A stretch of DNA of 64,000 nt from IMG/VR virus record IMGVR_UViG_3300043419_000459, positions 1 through 64,000 of that record. One strand, written 5' to 3'. How positions within the stretch are numbered: position 1 is the first letter of the stretch; every line of letters begins with the position of its first letter. The DNA comes from a virus. The notes beneath the pieces are model-generated. The model had not been told where the DNA came from. It worked only from the letters and a program-made list of their open reading frames with translations, and did no database searches. Below are positions 9,192 through 17,888 of the stretch, one piece after another. Position numbers and translations under genes: made by a program.

Positions 9192-11882
9192 TTATGCAGT
9201 TCTTGCTACACCATAACTTCTACGAGCCTGATTTAATAACGATTGTTGTAATACTTTACCATTGATATTTACTTGTGTATCATTTGTAGTATTATCACTT
9301 ATTTGTTGTAAAAATTGAGCATTAATTCCTAATAATGCAATCATTTCATTTTGCAACTTTATACTATATTGAGATTCTGATAATAATTTAGTTTGCTTTT
9401 CAATTCCTTGTGTCAACTTTGTCTCTTGTAATTTTGCATTTGTATTTATTGCAGCTACATTAATTTCGGATGATGCTTTATTAACTTCAACTACCTTTGC
9501 AAATGGGTCTTTTTGACCAAACATAAATCCACCACCTTGTGTTTTATTTGCAACTGCACCTATGGGTTTAACACTTACACTTGCTGGCATTTTTACACCA
9601 ATACTCTGTGTTTTTGATTCTACTCCCGAAACATTTAAACTATTTTGATATTGACTACTTAATGCGGATATCATTTGTTCGGCCATTACTTCTTTTACAA
9701 ATTTATTTTGCAAATCTTTAATATCTTCTTCGGCCGCAAGTGTTGCTGCTTTTATTCTAAAAGATTGTTCTAATGCAAGGCCTTGAAGTCTCATTTGTTG
9801 TTCAACTCCCAACATTTGCAATCTTTCTTTTTGTTCAAATTCTAAACTTTCTTTTCTGAATTTTTGTTCCAATGCAAGTTTCGCTGCTTCATTTGCAATA
9901 TCTTGATTTAGTGCACCATTTGCTATGGCTGCGCCTGTTTTTTGTGCATTCTTTTCCGAAATAGTTCCCGCTACACTACCACCTTTGGATTGAGTTAAAT
10001 TCATCAATTCATTAATATCCATACCGGTAGCCTGTCCTAATGCCTGTTTTTGGAATGCATTCATTGAATTTATATCAACACCACCCAATGCCGTTTTTAA
10101 TGCAGATGCACCACCTGCCATATCTCCAGCCATCAATTTAGCTCTAACTTCCGATAGGTTTACATTCTTACCCAACATTGCAGACAAACTCATCTCAGCT
10201 TTGATACTATCTTTGTAGTTTAAAACCATAGAATCCGATGCTTTTGACATCGCACTCATAGATGTATTCATTTTTGCCAACAATACGGCTTGCGATGCAA
10301 ATTGTGAAGTTGTAAAGTTTGAATATTTAAATATTTCTTCCTGTGAGTCAGCCATTTGCTTAAATAACTGAGCTGGTGACATATCATTCAACTTTGCAAA
10401 TGCACCTACACCTGCTGCCATATTTGCACCAGTTTCTGCAGATGATTTATCCATCAAACGAAATGTATTACTCATTGATAATACATCATCTGCCGATGAT
10501 TTATATTGTGATGCAAGTCCAGCTGCTGCAGTTGCTAATTTAATTTGAGATGATAATCCAGTTGCCAATGAAATACCAACATTTTTTACAGTATCCAAAA
10601 CTGCTTCGGTTGATGAACCTATTGCCTGTAATGCTCTTTCTGAAACTGATATAGATGATTTAAATCTACCCATATCACTCGTAAACAATGCTTTTCTTCG
10701 AGCATTATTTGCATCTAATGTTTGTGATTCTTGGTTTTGTCTAAATTGGATTTGGTCTTTTAGTAAACTATTTTCGTAATTAATACCATCCTTTACTAAA
10801 CTCTGGTCATATTGTAAAGCATCATTTGCTAAACTTTTATTATATTCAAAATTATCTTCTGCGGCTTGTCTTTGTAATTTTCTTGGTAAACCATAGTTGA
10901 ATTCTGTGATTATATTTCTATATTCTTTAGAACCCTTCATTGCGTCTTTACCAGCTTCTTCCAAATTTCCACCGGTCAATGCGGCCATTCTTATAGCAGT
11001 TTTTGCAGCTCCTCCACTATTAAAGAAATTTGCAGCTGCCATAATTGCACCCGTTGCTAATCCAATAGGGCCTAAGAATCGTGCAACACCACCCAACATA
11101 CCAACCATACCTTTACCGGCCTGTCCTAACATACCGGCTGCACCTCTTTTGCTTTGTAAATTACCTACAACTTCACCTATACTACCGGCACCCTTTCCAC
11201 CTCTAAATTTTTTAGTTACACTTAGAAACTTATCCAATCCTTTACCAAATCCCGTATTAGACAACATTTCACCCGCTTCACCCATAGCTTGCATATCTTG
11301 TGCGGCCGCCTGTGCTGCCGGGCCCATCTTTTCTAATACTTCTAACTGTGCTTCTAATACTTTTTTTAAGTCTTTACCATCTTCCGTAGTAGTATCTATG
11401 GTCTTTATGAATGCTTTCTGTTCTTCTATTTGTTTTTGTATTATATCCTTAATTTCGTTGTTATTTTTCTTAACAGGAATTAATGAATCTAATATTTTTG
11501 TTACAGAATATACGGAATCTTTATATCCACCTGCTACTTTATATGTAGCGTCTTTTTGTTCGTTTGTTAAAGTTGTTGTTGTTTTTAGAATGGATGCTAT
11601 TCCATTCATTTGTATTTTGGTTGAGTTTAATATTTTACCAGTTTCTTTGTAAAAATTATTATTTTCACCAACTTTGCCGGCAATACTTTTTAAAACACCA
11701 TTATATTCTTTTGCATCATCAAGTTGGTCGGCCATCAACTTGGTCTGCGTCTTCATCTCTTTAGTAATCCTATCTAATGCTTTGAGTTTTTCCGCAACAT
11801 CATTAGCATCCGTTACAGACGCTTGATTTATTCTAGCATATTCTTGCTCTAATTTAGAAAGTGATTTTTTACTAGTAGCCAT
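9192..11882 (-). CDS. Tape-measure protein
   Basis: An 896-residue protein, mostly predicted alpha-helical and rich in Ala, Gln and Lys, with a hydrophobic segment around residues 258-290 (GGVARFLGPIGLATGAIMAA) of the kind that tape-measure proteins use for membrane passage during DNA ejection. Charged heptad-rich stretches (EQKFRKESLEFEQKERLQ; QNQESQTLDANNARRK) suggest long coiled coils. It is the longest gene of the tail block and lies between the tail assembly proteins and the baseplate genes, the standard position. At about 1.5 Angstrom per residue it implies a tail of roughly 130 nm. Confidence 0.85.
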   Translation of the reverse strand: MATSKKSLSKLEQEYARINQASVTDANDVAEKLKALDRITKEMKTQTKLMADQLDDAKEYNGVLKSIAGKVGENNNFYKETGKILNSTKIQMNGIASILKTTTTLTNEQKDATYKVAGGYKDSVYSVTKILDSLIPVKKNNNEIKDIIQKQIEEQKAFIKTIDTTTEDGKDLKKVLEAQLEVLEKMGPAAQAAAQDMQAMGEAGEMLSNTGFGKGLDKFLSVTKKFRGGKGAGSIGEVVGNLQSKRGAAGMLGQAGKGMVGMLGGVARFLGPIGLATGAIMAAANFFNSGGAAKTAIRMAALTGGNLEEAGKDAMKGSKEYRNIITEFNYGLPRKLQRQAAEDNFEYNKSLANDALQYDQSLVKDGINYENSLLKDQIQFRQNQESQTLDANNARRKALFTSDMGRFKSSISVSERALQAIGSSTEAVLDTVKNVGISLATGLSSQIKLATAAAGLASQYKSSADDVLSMSNTFRLMDKSSAETGANMAAGVGAFAKLNDMSPAQLFKQMADSQEEIFKYSNFTTSQFASQAVLLAKMNTSMSAMSKASDSMVLNYKDSIKAEMSLSAMLGKNVNLSEVRAKLMAGDMAGGASALKTALGGVDINSMNAFQKQALGQATGMDINELMNLTQSKGGSVAGTISEKNAQKTGAAIANGALNQDIANEAAKLALEQKFRKESLEFEQKERLQMLGVEQQMRLQGLALEQSFRIKAATLAAEEDIKDLQNKFVKEVMAEQMISALSSQYQNSLNVSGVESKTQSIGVKMPASVSVKPIGAVANKTQGGGFMFGQKDPFAKVVEVNKASSEINVAAINTNAKLQETKLTQGIEKQTKLLSESQYSIKLQNEMIALLGINAQFLQQISDNTTNDTQVNINGKVLQQSLLNQARRSYGVARTA

Positions 11883-11885
11883 TTA

Positions 11886-12140
11886 TTATGCTTTGTCGTA
11901 GTATTTATCTAAAAATGCATCAATTTCAGTTGTATCTAATCCTCTTTTTTGTAATACGGATTTTAATTTTAATTGACCTGATACAATTGAGTCATCCAAA
12001 TCTTTAAATGCTTTACTTAATTCAGGATTTGCATATTTAATTTTAGAAATAAATTTTTCTTCACTACCTTTAGTTTTAGCCTTAAAAAAAGTATCTAATA
12101 ATTTTTGAAATATATTTCTTTCGAATATTAATTTGGACAT
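11886..12140 (-). CDS. Small helical tail protein
   Basis: An 84-residue, predicted all-helical protein (FQKLLDTFFKAKTKGSEEKF; LKSVLQKRGLDTTEIDAFLDKYY). It ends 3 bases before the tape-measure gene and starts after the small gp51-like gene, with its own ATATTTAT element. Position suggests a tape-measure chaperone or tail assembly factor. No family was recognised. Confidence 0.65.
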   Translation of the reverse strand: MSKLIFERNIFQKLLDTFFKAKTKGSEEKFISKIKYANPELSKAFKDLDDSIVSGQLKLKSVLQKRGLDTTEIDAFLDKYYDKA

Positions 12141-12158
12141 GACTTTATAATCTTTTAT

Positions 12159-12166
12159 ATAAATAT
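12159..12166 (-). promoter_or_regulatory. ATATTTAT element before the 84-residue tail gene
   Basis: The core lies 18 bases before the ATG at 12140, in the 39-base gap after the stop of the preceding gene. Confidence 0.45.
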
Positions 12167-12179
12167 AAAATAAAATGGT

Positions 12180-12407
12180 TTATCTTCTTCTTGTAGATGA
12201 TGCTTTGGGTGAATTGGTTATTTTTTCCATAGCAGATGCCTCTGATTCTTTAGTGGATAACAACTCATTCCAATAAAATTCTCTTAATTTAACTGGCATA
12301 AAATAAACATCATGCCAATTGAATCCACCATTTGATGAATATACTAAATTAAATATTTTTTTGTGTAAATATTGAGAATAATTAGTCGGCAGGGTAAAAA
12401 AAGTCAA
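12180..12407 (-). CDS. Small tail assembly protein, TTG start or frameshift product
   Basis: A 75-codon open frame (NYSQYLHKKIFNLVYSSNG, DVYFMPVKLREFYWNEL) resembling the small protein that follows the gp26-like hub assembly protein in T4-like phages (gp51-like position). It overlaps the end of that gene by 26 bases in the +1 frame and has no ATG before residue 37. The only in-frame candidate start is TTG at 12407, with no spaced Shine-Dalgarno. The overlap contains GAC TTT TTT TAC, a run of seven T. A +1 slip there would fuse this frame to the upstream protein. Either a TTG start or programmed frameshifting is possible. Confidence 0.7.
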   Translation of the reverse strand: MTFFTLPTNYSQYLHKKIFNLVYSSNGGFNWHDVYFMPVKLREFYWNELLSTKESEASAMEKITNSPKASSTRRR

Positions 12408-13200
12408 TCCCTACTGGGACACTCAGCGCCTCCGTTTCGCCGGTAAATGGAGATGTATAATTAAATACTAAATCTATATTTGGAGATATTTGGTTTATAT
12501 ATTTTCTCAATGCTTTTGAATCGGCTGCTAATAATTGATTTGCAACAAAATTACTTATATATCCTAAATCTCTATTACCATTTACTTCGGTAATGATTCT
12601 CCTATAACGAGCTTGAATTTCGTTTCCTTGTTTAGATATTTTTTCACTTGCTTCCACATCTTTTGCAATAACCAATTCATCACTATGTGTCATTATTTTA
12701 AACTTAATAGGAGTATTTGTTTTTGGAAGAACAAATTCATATTCATTGTTTCTATTTAGTTTACTTTCATCTACTTCTTTTATAGAAAGTTTTGACATAT
12801 CAACAGTTACTTCTACCGGAGTATTTTCTGATGGGTCATTTACCGTTATGGTATATTCTGGGCCAAATGCTAATATTCTACTTGCAATTAATATTGCATT
12901 TTTATCACCAATGATTAAATCACCAATATTGATAGATGAATCAACTATAATGCTTTCTAATAATTTATCTAATTGAATTCCTTTTCTAATTAGATTAGTG
13001 GAAGTGAGAATATCTTCTTCTTTTGCAGTTAATAGTTTCACAGTAACTTCACCTTTTGATAATGGTGACGTTTCTGAGTAAACTAATCCTTTTGATGGTA
13101 AACTAATAACTTCGGTTGGAAATGGGTATGATTTTTGTCCTTGTTGTTGAAATCCACCTAAACCTCTAGTAACTTGTTGTTCTACATTTTGTTGTTCCAT
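12382..13200 (-). CDS. Baseplate hub assembly protein, gp26-like
   Basis: A 272-residue protein with the pattern of the T4-like hub assembly family: an N-terminal Gln-rich tail, then PTEVISLPSKGLVYSE, then the characteristic VKLLTAKEEDILTSTNLIRKG, then a beta-rich domain ending in GIDFFYPAD. It acts during baseplate assembly and lies upstream of the tape-measure gene as in cyanophages and other T4 relatives. The stop at 12382 overlaps the next frame; see that entry for possible recoding. Confidence 0.75.
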   Translation of the reverse strand: MEQQNVEQQVTRGLGGFQQQGQKSYPFPTEVISLPSKGLVYSETSPLSKGEVTVKLLTAKEEDILTSTNLIRKGIQLDKLLESIIVDSSINIGDLIIGDKNAILIASRILAFGPEYTITVNDPSENTPVEVTVDMSKLSIKEVDESKLNRNNEYEFVLPKTNTPIKFKIMTHSDELVIAKDVEASEKISKQGNEIQARYRRIITEVNGNRDLGYISNFVANQLLAADSKALRKYINQISPNIDLVFNYTSPFTGETEALSVPVGIDFFYPAD

Positions 13201-13249
13201 AATATAACTTTTGTCTTTATTATATATATTATGTTTTTCAAAAAATAAA

Positions 13250-13276
13250 AAAGGGATACTTTGTGGGTACCCCTTT
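13250..13276 (-). terminator. Rho-independent terminator after the tail-tube gene
   Basis: A 10-bp stem (coding strand AAAGGGGTAC / GTATCCCTTT, one G-T wobble) with a 7-base loop, followed by TTTTTTATTTT. It lies 20 bases after the tube stop and before the hub assembly gene. Confidence 0.85.
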
Positions 13277-13296
13277 GTTTTATAATTTTATTTAGA

Positions 13297-13785
13297 TTAG
13301 TATTCTAATATAGCGTAATCGTAAGATAAAGTCAATTCAATTGACAATGGGTCGTTTGATGCCCAATCCAATTCACCAAAGTTTGCTGAGTTGATAAATG
13401 CACCTTTTAAAGTCCATTGTTCTACTTTATCACCAACTGGCCCTAATAAAAAGAACGTAACATCTTTTTTATAGAAAGCAGCGTATCCATCTCTACCCGT
13501 TAATGACTCATGTGATTGTCTAACCCACTCCATAACTTGCTGTGCACCAGATGGTACAATTGGGTCATAAAGAGTGATAGTAACATCATCCCATGTAGAC
13601 TTTCCTTTAATCTTTCTCTTTACATTGATATGGTCTAATTCAACAACTTCCGATGTGAATGTAGGTCTATTCGCAGTTTTGATGATATATGATTCTATAC
13701 CATTTATTTCCATAATGAATCTATTACCTAACTTTGGTTCAAAATTCTTATAGAACATTTTATCAAACTCTAATATTTCTGGCAT
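13297..13785 (-). CDS. gp19: Tail tube protein, gp19-like
   Basis: A 162-residue protein matching the T4 gp19 family in length and pattern: NRFIMEINGIESYIIKTANRP, then VKRKIKGKSTWDDVTITLYDP, then VMEWVRQSHESLTGRDGYAAFYKKDV, then a closing beta-strand pair (PLSIELTLSYDYAILEY). It polymerises as hexamer rings inside the sheath. It follows the sheath gene and is followed by a strong terminator, fitting high, separate expression of sheath and tube. Confidence 0.93.
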   Translation of the reverse strand: MPEILEFDKMFYKNFEPKLGNRFIMEINGIESYIIKTANRPTFTSEVVELDHINVKRKIKGKSTWDDVTITLYDPIVPSGAQQVMEWVRQSHESLTGRDGYAAFYKKDVTFFLLGPVGDKVEQWTLKGAFINSANFGELDWASNDPLSIELTLSYDYAILEY

Positions 13786-13811
13786 TTTACTTTATTTTTT
13801 AATTCTTTTAT

Positions 13812-13819
13812 ATAAATAT
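13812..13819 (-). promoter_or_regulatory. ATATTTAT element before the tube gene
   Basis: AGATATTTATATAAAAG lies in the 46-base gap between sheath and tube, with the core 26 bases before the ATG at 13785. Confidence 0.5.
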
Positions 13820-13831
13820 CTGTTTTCTAAA

Positions 13832-16093
13832 TTATGCGTTAAATGCTGCTCCGGTTGGTAAGATGTTGAAATCAATTTGAATGAATTCAGCGGTCTTAGT
13901 TGGTTGTAAGTAGATAGCACCTTTCATAATGTTTCTATCAATTACATCAGGAGTATTATTTGAATCATCCATTACAACACGGAATGCGTACAAACCTTGT
14001 CTTTGTTGAATTGACTCTAAATAAGGGTTAACGATATTTAAGAATCTATTTCTTGTTTCAGAAGTATTTTGTTCAAATACTAAATATCTTGAAGTAGATG
14101 CGATATATTTTCTTACAGTTAACAACAATCTTCTCACATTGATTCTGTCTAATGCTGATGGTTTGTCTTGTAATGTTTTTTGTCCAAATACTACGATACC
14201 TTGTCCTGGGAATTGTACGATTGGGTTTACTTTACCTTCATATAATTCATCTTTTTCAGATTGAGTTAATCTATTCAATACACTAACTGCTCCTACCAAT
14301 CCACCTCTATTCAAACCTGCCGGTGCGAACCATTCTGCTGCTACTCTATCGTTTGCTGCGAATACACCTGGAAGTAATACTGATGGTGGAACTGTGATTA
14401 ATTTATTTGTATTAATATCGATTGTTTTAACCCAAGGATAATAAGTTGCTGCGTAGTTTGTGTCCAATTCACCTGCTTTAGTGATTGTTGTAGATAACGC
14501 TAAATCAGAATCACCCATTTCGGTAATGAAGAATGCGTCTGCTCTTTGTTCAACCATATCAACAATTGCAGTATGTATATATGAGTGGTCATTCTTCGTA
14601 ACACCAGGTGCTACAACCATATTGATATCAAATTCATCTGCATTTGATAAAGCGTTGATTGCTTTCATATATGCAATTGAACCGGATGCAGATGGTGATG
14701 ATAAATTAAATCCTTGTGTGTTTCCTGCAGAAATGTCTGAACCTTTGTAAATTGGAGTTGCTGGACTCATTCCGTCAAATCCATGTTGAAATGCTACAAC
14801 AAATTGTGCTCTAGAATCACCAACTACTAAATTATTTTGAGAAACCGTATCTAATCCAAATTCTGGATTAACTGCGTTTGATGCACCATTTGGAATCGGT
14901 CTCATATATAGTTTATTATCACTATTATTATCCAAATCTATACCAGGGAATAATGTTGAACCAGATTGTGCAACTGAACCAGTTGAGAATGATACAGGTG
15001 GTATCAATGATAACATTCCAGCTGAACCTGATACGATTGAATGATATGATTCGTGTCCGAATGGAACGGCTTGAACCGGTGCATTTACATTTAAATCTTT
15101 AATTCTAATATATTTTGAGTTATTAACCCAATCACCTGTTTCTGTTATTTTACCGAAAGAATCAATTGATAATTTTCTATCACCAATCACTCTACTAATA
15201 AAGTTTGGAGAATTAGGGTCTAAGTTTACGTTAGACCAAGTTTCTAATACAGTCTTTTTCTTATCAGTATCACCATATGCTCTAACAACTACCGTAAATG
15301 TTCCATAATCGGTACCATTTACACTACCAGCTGCTTTAATATTTGTAATACCAACTTTTATTTTTGTATTTGTAGAATTACCAACACCCAATGTTTCAAA
15401 TTGGAAAAGATTAAATCTTTGACCACTTATCAATTGTGATTCGATTATTGGAGTCTGTGCTTCTTGTGCATCCATTGTGAACGATTGGTTTCCTAATACA
15501 GATGCAGTTATTGAAACTCCACTTGCAAAATTTATAGCCGAACTATTTTTGAAGAATGCGTATGAATATGCCGTTTTAGCGCCAAATGGAGAAGTTCCAA
15601 ATACAGCTTCAATGTCATTTCCATCGGATGAATCTAAAGAAGCCGATATTGATAAACTTCCACTATCCGTTACTAATTTAAAAGTACCATCTCCTAAATC
15701 ATTTGCAGTGGTTGGTGTAGTTCCACCAAAACCAACATTATTATTGGTAGATGTATTAAATAAAATACCCAAACTAGCTGATACTGAACCCGATGTTGCT
15801 TTTAATAACAACGGTGCTACTTCGGTGTATCCACCAACTCCGGCTACTCTACAAATAGTTGCAGTTCCTGCTTCTCTTAAATAATTTTGTACTGCTAATG
15901 GGGTATAATATGTTCCATCAGCTGCTCCAAATAATTGTTCGAATTCAGCTTGTGAATTTACAATTGTTGGAACTACTGGTCCTTCATTGAAAGGGCCTAT
16001 GAATGCTGCACCTATTTCTGCTACACCTTGTTGTAAGAATGAAAGGTCGTTTTCTCTAGTGAAAACACCTGGTGATACCATTTTTTCTGCCAT
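13832..16093 (-). CDS. gp18: Contractile tail sheath protein, gp18-like
   Basis: A 753-residue protein. The N-terminus (VSPGVFTRENDLSFLQQGVAEIGAAFIGPFNEGP) and C-terminal core (LLTVRKYIASTSRYLVFEQN, then VDDSNNTPDVIDRNIMKGAIYLQP) are characteristic of T4-type sheath proteins. The middle ~350 residues are Ser/Thr/Gly-rich and probably form the surface insertion domains that vary between phages. The start at ATG 16093 gives the family's usual N-terminal arm. No Shine-Dalgarno precedes this highly expressed gene; A-rich sequence does. Confidence 0.93.
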   Translation of the reverse strand: MAEKMVSPGVFTRENDLSFLQQGVAEIGAAFIGPFNEGPVVPTIVNSQAEFEQLFGAADGTYYTPLAVQNYLREAGTATICRVAGVGGYTEVAPLLLKATSGSVSASLGILFNTSTNNNVGFGGTTPTTANDLGDGTFKLVTDSGSLSISASLDSSDGNDIEAVFGTSPFGAKTAYSYAFFKNSSAINFASGVSITASVLGNQSFTMDAQEAQTPIIESQLISGQRFNLFQFETLGVGNSTNTKIKVGITNIKAAGSVNGTDYGTFTVVVRAYGDTDKKKTVLETWSNVNLDPNSPNFISRVIGDRKLSIDSFGKITETGDWVNNSKYIRIKDLNVNAPVQAVPFGHESYHSIVSGSAGMLSLIPPVSFSTGSVAQSGSTLFPGIDLDNNSDNKLYMRPIPNGASNAVNPEFGLDTVSQNNLVVGDSRAQFVVAFQHGFDGMSPATPIYKGSDISAGNTQGFNLSSPSASGSIAYMKAINALSNADEFDINMVVAPGVTKNDHSYIHTAIVDMVEQRADAFFITEMGDSDLALSTTITKAGELDTNYAATYYPWVKTIDINTNKLITVPPSVLLPGVFAANDRVAAEWFAPAGLNRGGLVGAVSVLNRLTQSEKDELYEGKVNPIVQFPGQGIVVFGQKTLQDKPSALDRINVRRLLLTVRKYIASTSRYLVFEQNTSETRNRFLNIVNPYLESIQQRQGLYAFRVVMDDSNNTPDVIDRNIMKGAIYLQPTKTAEFIQIDFNILPTGAAFNA

Positions 16094-16129
16094 TTTATAT
16101 GCTTTAATTTAAATTTATTAATTCTCAAT

Positions 16130-16137
16130 ATAAATAT
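16130..16137 (-). promoter_or_regulatory. ATATTTAT element before the sheath gene
   Basis: TTATATTTATATTGAG with the core 36 bases before the ATG at 16093, in the 72-base gap after the Hint-LamG gene. Confidence 0.5.
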
Positions 16138-16165
16138 AATATTTCAACCCAAAACAACAATTATT

Positions 16166-17884
16166 TTATTTGTAGGTTGGTGAGAAATAGTTGTATATAT
16201 TTGTTATGTTTGTCGAATTTAATTGTGTGTTATAGAATAATACAGGTCCTAATTGTCCATTGAAATAATAGTTATTATCACCATACCCACCACCAACTTG
16301 AATTAAAGCAGATGTTGTGTAATCTTTTGAACCATTTGATACCGTTCCTCTTGATGTAGAATCCATATAAGCAACGTTTGTACCATTCAATGCTGCAGTA
16401 TAAGAAATCATATACCAAACGTTTGTAGATAGTGTAAATGTATTACTATTAAATTGTACAGATGTTCCATCATGTATGAAATAAGTACCACTACCATTTG
16501 AATTTAAATACAATGCAATTTCTCTTGTTCCACCACTATTTTGTTTACCAAAAATTTGATAATATCCATTTGCAGGATGTGATGTAAATCTAACCCAAGC
16601 TACAACCGAATATGCCGATGTATTGAATTGTGTATATCCACCATTTATGTTAGTCGTTCCATCTTTATACCAAAACTTATTTGATGATAATGACCAATAC
16701 TTTTCTTTTCTACTTGCTCCCGCATTATATGATGGATTACCACCACTTATTCCCGCTGCATTTGAAACACCTGCAGGTCTAACACCTGTATTGTATCCAC
16801 TTAAATCTAACCAATCCGCAGTATCTGTTCCACCAGTTGACAATGCTTTAGATGGGTCTAAATACATTCTTAAACCACTTGCAGGTATTGCTGGTTGTGT
16901 TGTTGTTCCTTTGTTGTGAGAAATTAAACCATTTGAAATATACACATCGGCATTTTCCACATTTACAGTTACAATTTCAACATCTTCTCTTACTATTTCT
17001 ATATCAACAACTTCAACTTCGGTTTCATCTTGCATTACCAATCTATCTCCAGGCAATATATCACCTACATTTTTGAATTTATATTTTCCAATCTCATTAT
17101 CCCAAACATATAATGGGTGAGTTTCGGTTGCTTTAATTAGACCATTATTAAGTGAGAAATATCCTTCTGCGAAATTAAAAGTCAAATCACTAACAGTTAC
17201 AATTTGTGCTGAACCTGATAATACTTCCGAATGATAAAATCTCCATTCAACTTCATCACTTTCCGGGTCTTGTGTTTCATCCGGTAGTCCTGCAGGTACC
17301 CAAGATTTAATTTGGTCACCAACATTCAAATCTTCAACATTTACCATTGTACCATTTGCCAATTCAATTTGTGTACCGAATAATAAACAAAAATCAGGTT
17401 CGTTAATAGTATTGTAAACATCTACTGCGTATAATACTTTTGTTGTTGCCGAACCATAGTTAGTAGCGTTTAGATTATATCCATCAGCATATGCCATAGT
17501 TAAAGTAGCCGATGCTTCCGAATATGTAGTCGTTCCTACTGCTGCCGGAGTTATTGGAAATATTGTTGGGCCATTTAATACAGTTCTACTACCTGTTGAA
17601 AAATTTGAATTATTAAAAGAACAAGTATAGTTATTATATTGTTGTTGTACTTTTGAATAAAACAAAGAACCCGTAGATGCAAACGTAAAATTTGCATTCT
17701 CAGTTGTACTTTCTACTATATATGTAAATGTAGGAGGTGTTACAGTAATCGAATCGGTTGCAAATCCTATCATAGAACTATTTGTAGCAGTTCCTGATAG
17801 TCCACCTAATGATACTTGTCCACTTCTTGCAGAACCACTAACGGCTCTAAATAAATTTCCTAATGATAAGTTTGTCCTTGGCAT
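16166..17884 (-). CDS. Tail fibre/adhesin with an internal Hint (intein-like) domain and LamG-like C-terminus
   Basis: A 572-residue protein with three parts. Residues 1-165 are beta-rich and Ser/Thr-rich. Residues 166-324 form a Hint domain: Cys166 (CLLFGTQIELANG), a TxxH block at Thr253-His256 (TETHPLYV), GDILPGDRLV at 274-283, and a terminal His323-Asn324 (ISNGLISHN). Residues ~325-572 resemble a concanavalin/LamG-like lectin domain (RMYLDPSKA, WYMISYTAALNGTN, GPVLFYNTQLNSTNI). The residue after Asn324 is Lys, not Cys/Ser/Thr, so clean splicing is unlikely; cleavage at Cys166, at Asn324, or both is possible. It lies next to a glycosyltransferase gene and just upstream of the sheath gene. 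Confidence 0.85.
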   Translation of the reverse strand: MPRTNLSLGNLFRAVSGSARSGQVSLGGLSGTATNSSMIGFATDSITVTPPTFTYIVESTTENANFTFASTGSLFYSKVQQQYNNYTCSFNNSNFSTGSRTVLNGPTIFPITPAAVGTTTYSEASATLTMAYADGYNLNATNYGSATTKVLYAVDVYNTINEPDFCLLFGTQIELANGTMVNVEDLNVGDQIKSWVPAGLPDETQDPESDEVEWRFYHSEVLSGSAQIVTVSDLTFNFAEGYFSLNNGLIKATETHPLYVWDNEIGKYKFKNVGDILPGDRLVMQDETEVEVVDIEIVREDVEIVTVNVENADVYISNGLISHNKGTTTQPAIPASGLRMYLDPSKALSTGGTDTADWLDLSGYNTGVRPAGVSNAAGISGGNPSYNAGASRKEKYWSLSSNKFWYKDGTTNINGGYTQFNTSAYSVVAWVRFTSHPANGYYQIFGKQNSGGTREIALYLNSNGSGTYFIHDGTSVQFNSNTFTLSTNVWYMISYTAALNGTNVAYMDSTSRGTVSNGSKDYTTSALIQVGGGYGDNNYYFNGQLGPVLFYNTQLNSTNITNIYNYFSPTYK

Positions 17885-17888
17885 ATTT

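Noticed and set aside
10897-11652. Plus-strand 251-codon open frame
   Set aside because: Antisense shadow of the tape-measure gene; hydrophobic low-complexity product and no upstream signals.
13201-13296. tRNA or other RNA gene in the larger gaps
   Set aside because: All gaps over 90 bases were read on both strands; no cloverleaf or T-loop-like sequence was seen. The largest gap is 184 bases.
16890-17390. Classical protein-splicing intein
   Set aside because: The residue after His-Asn is Lys, there is no homing endonuclease block, and the host is not an essential enzyme; a cleaving Hint domain fits better.
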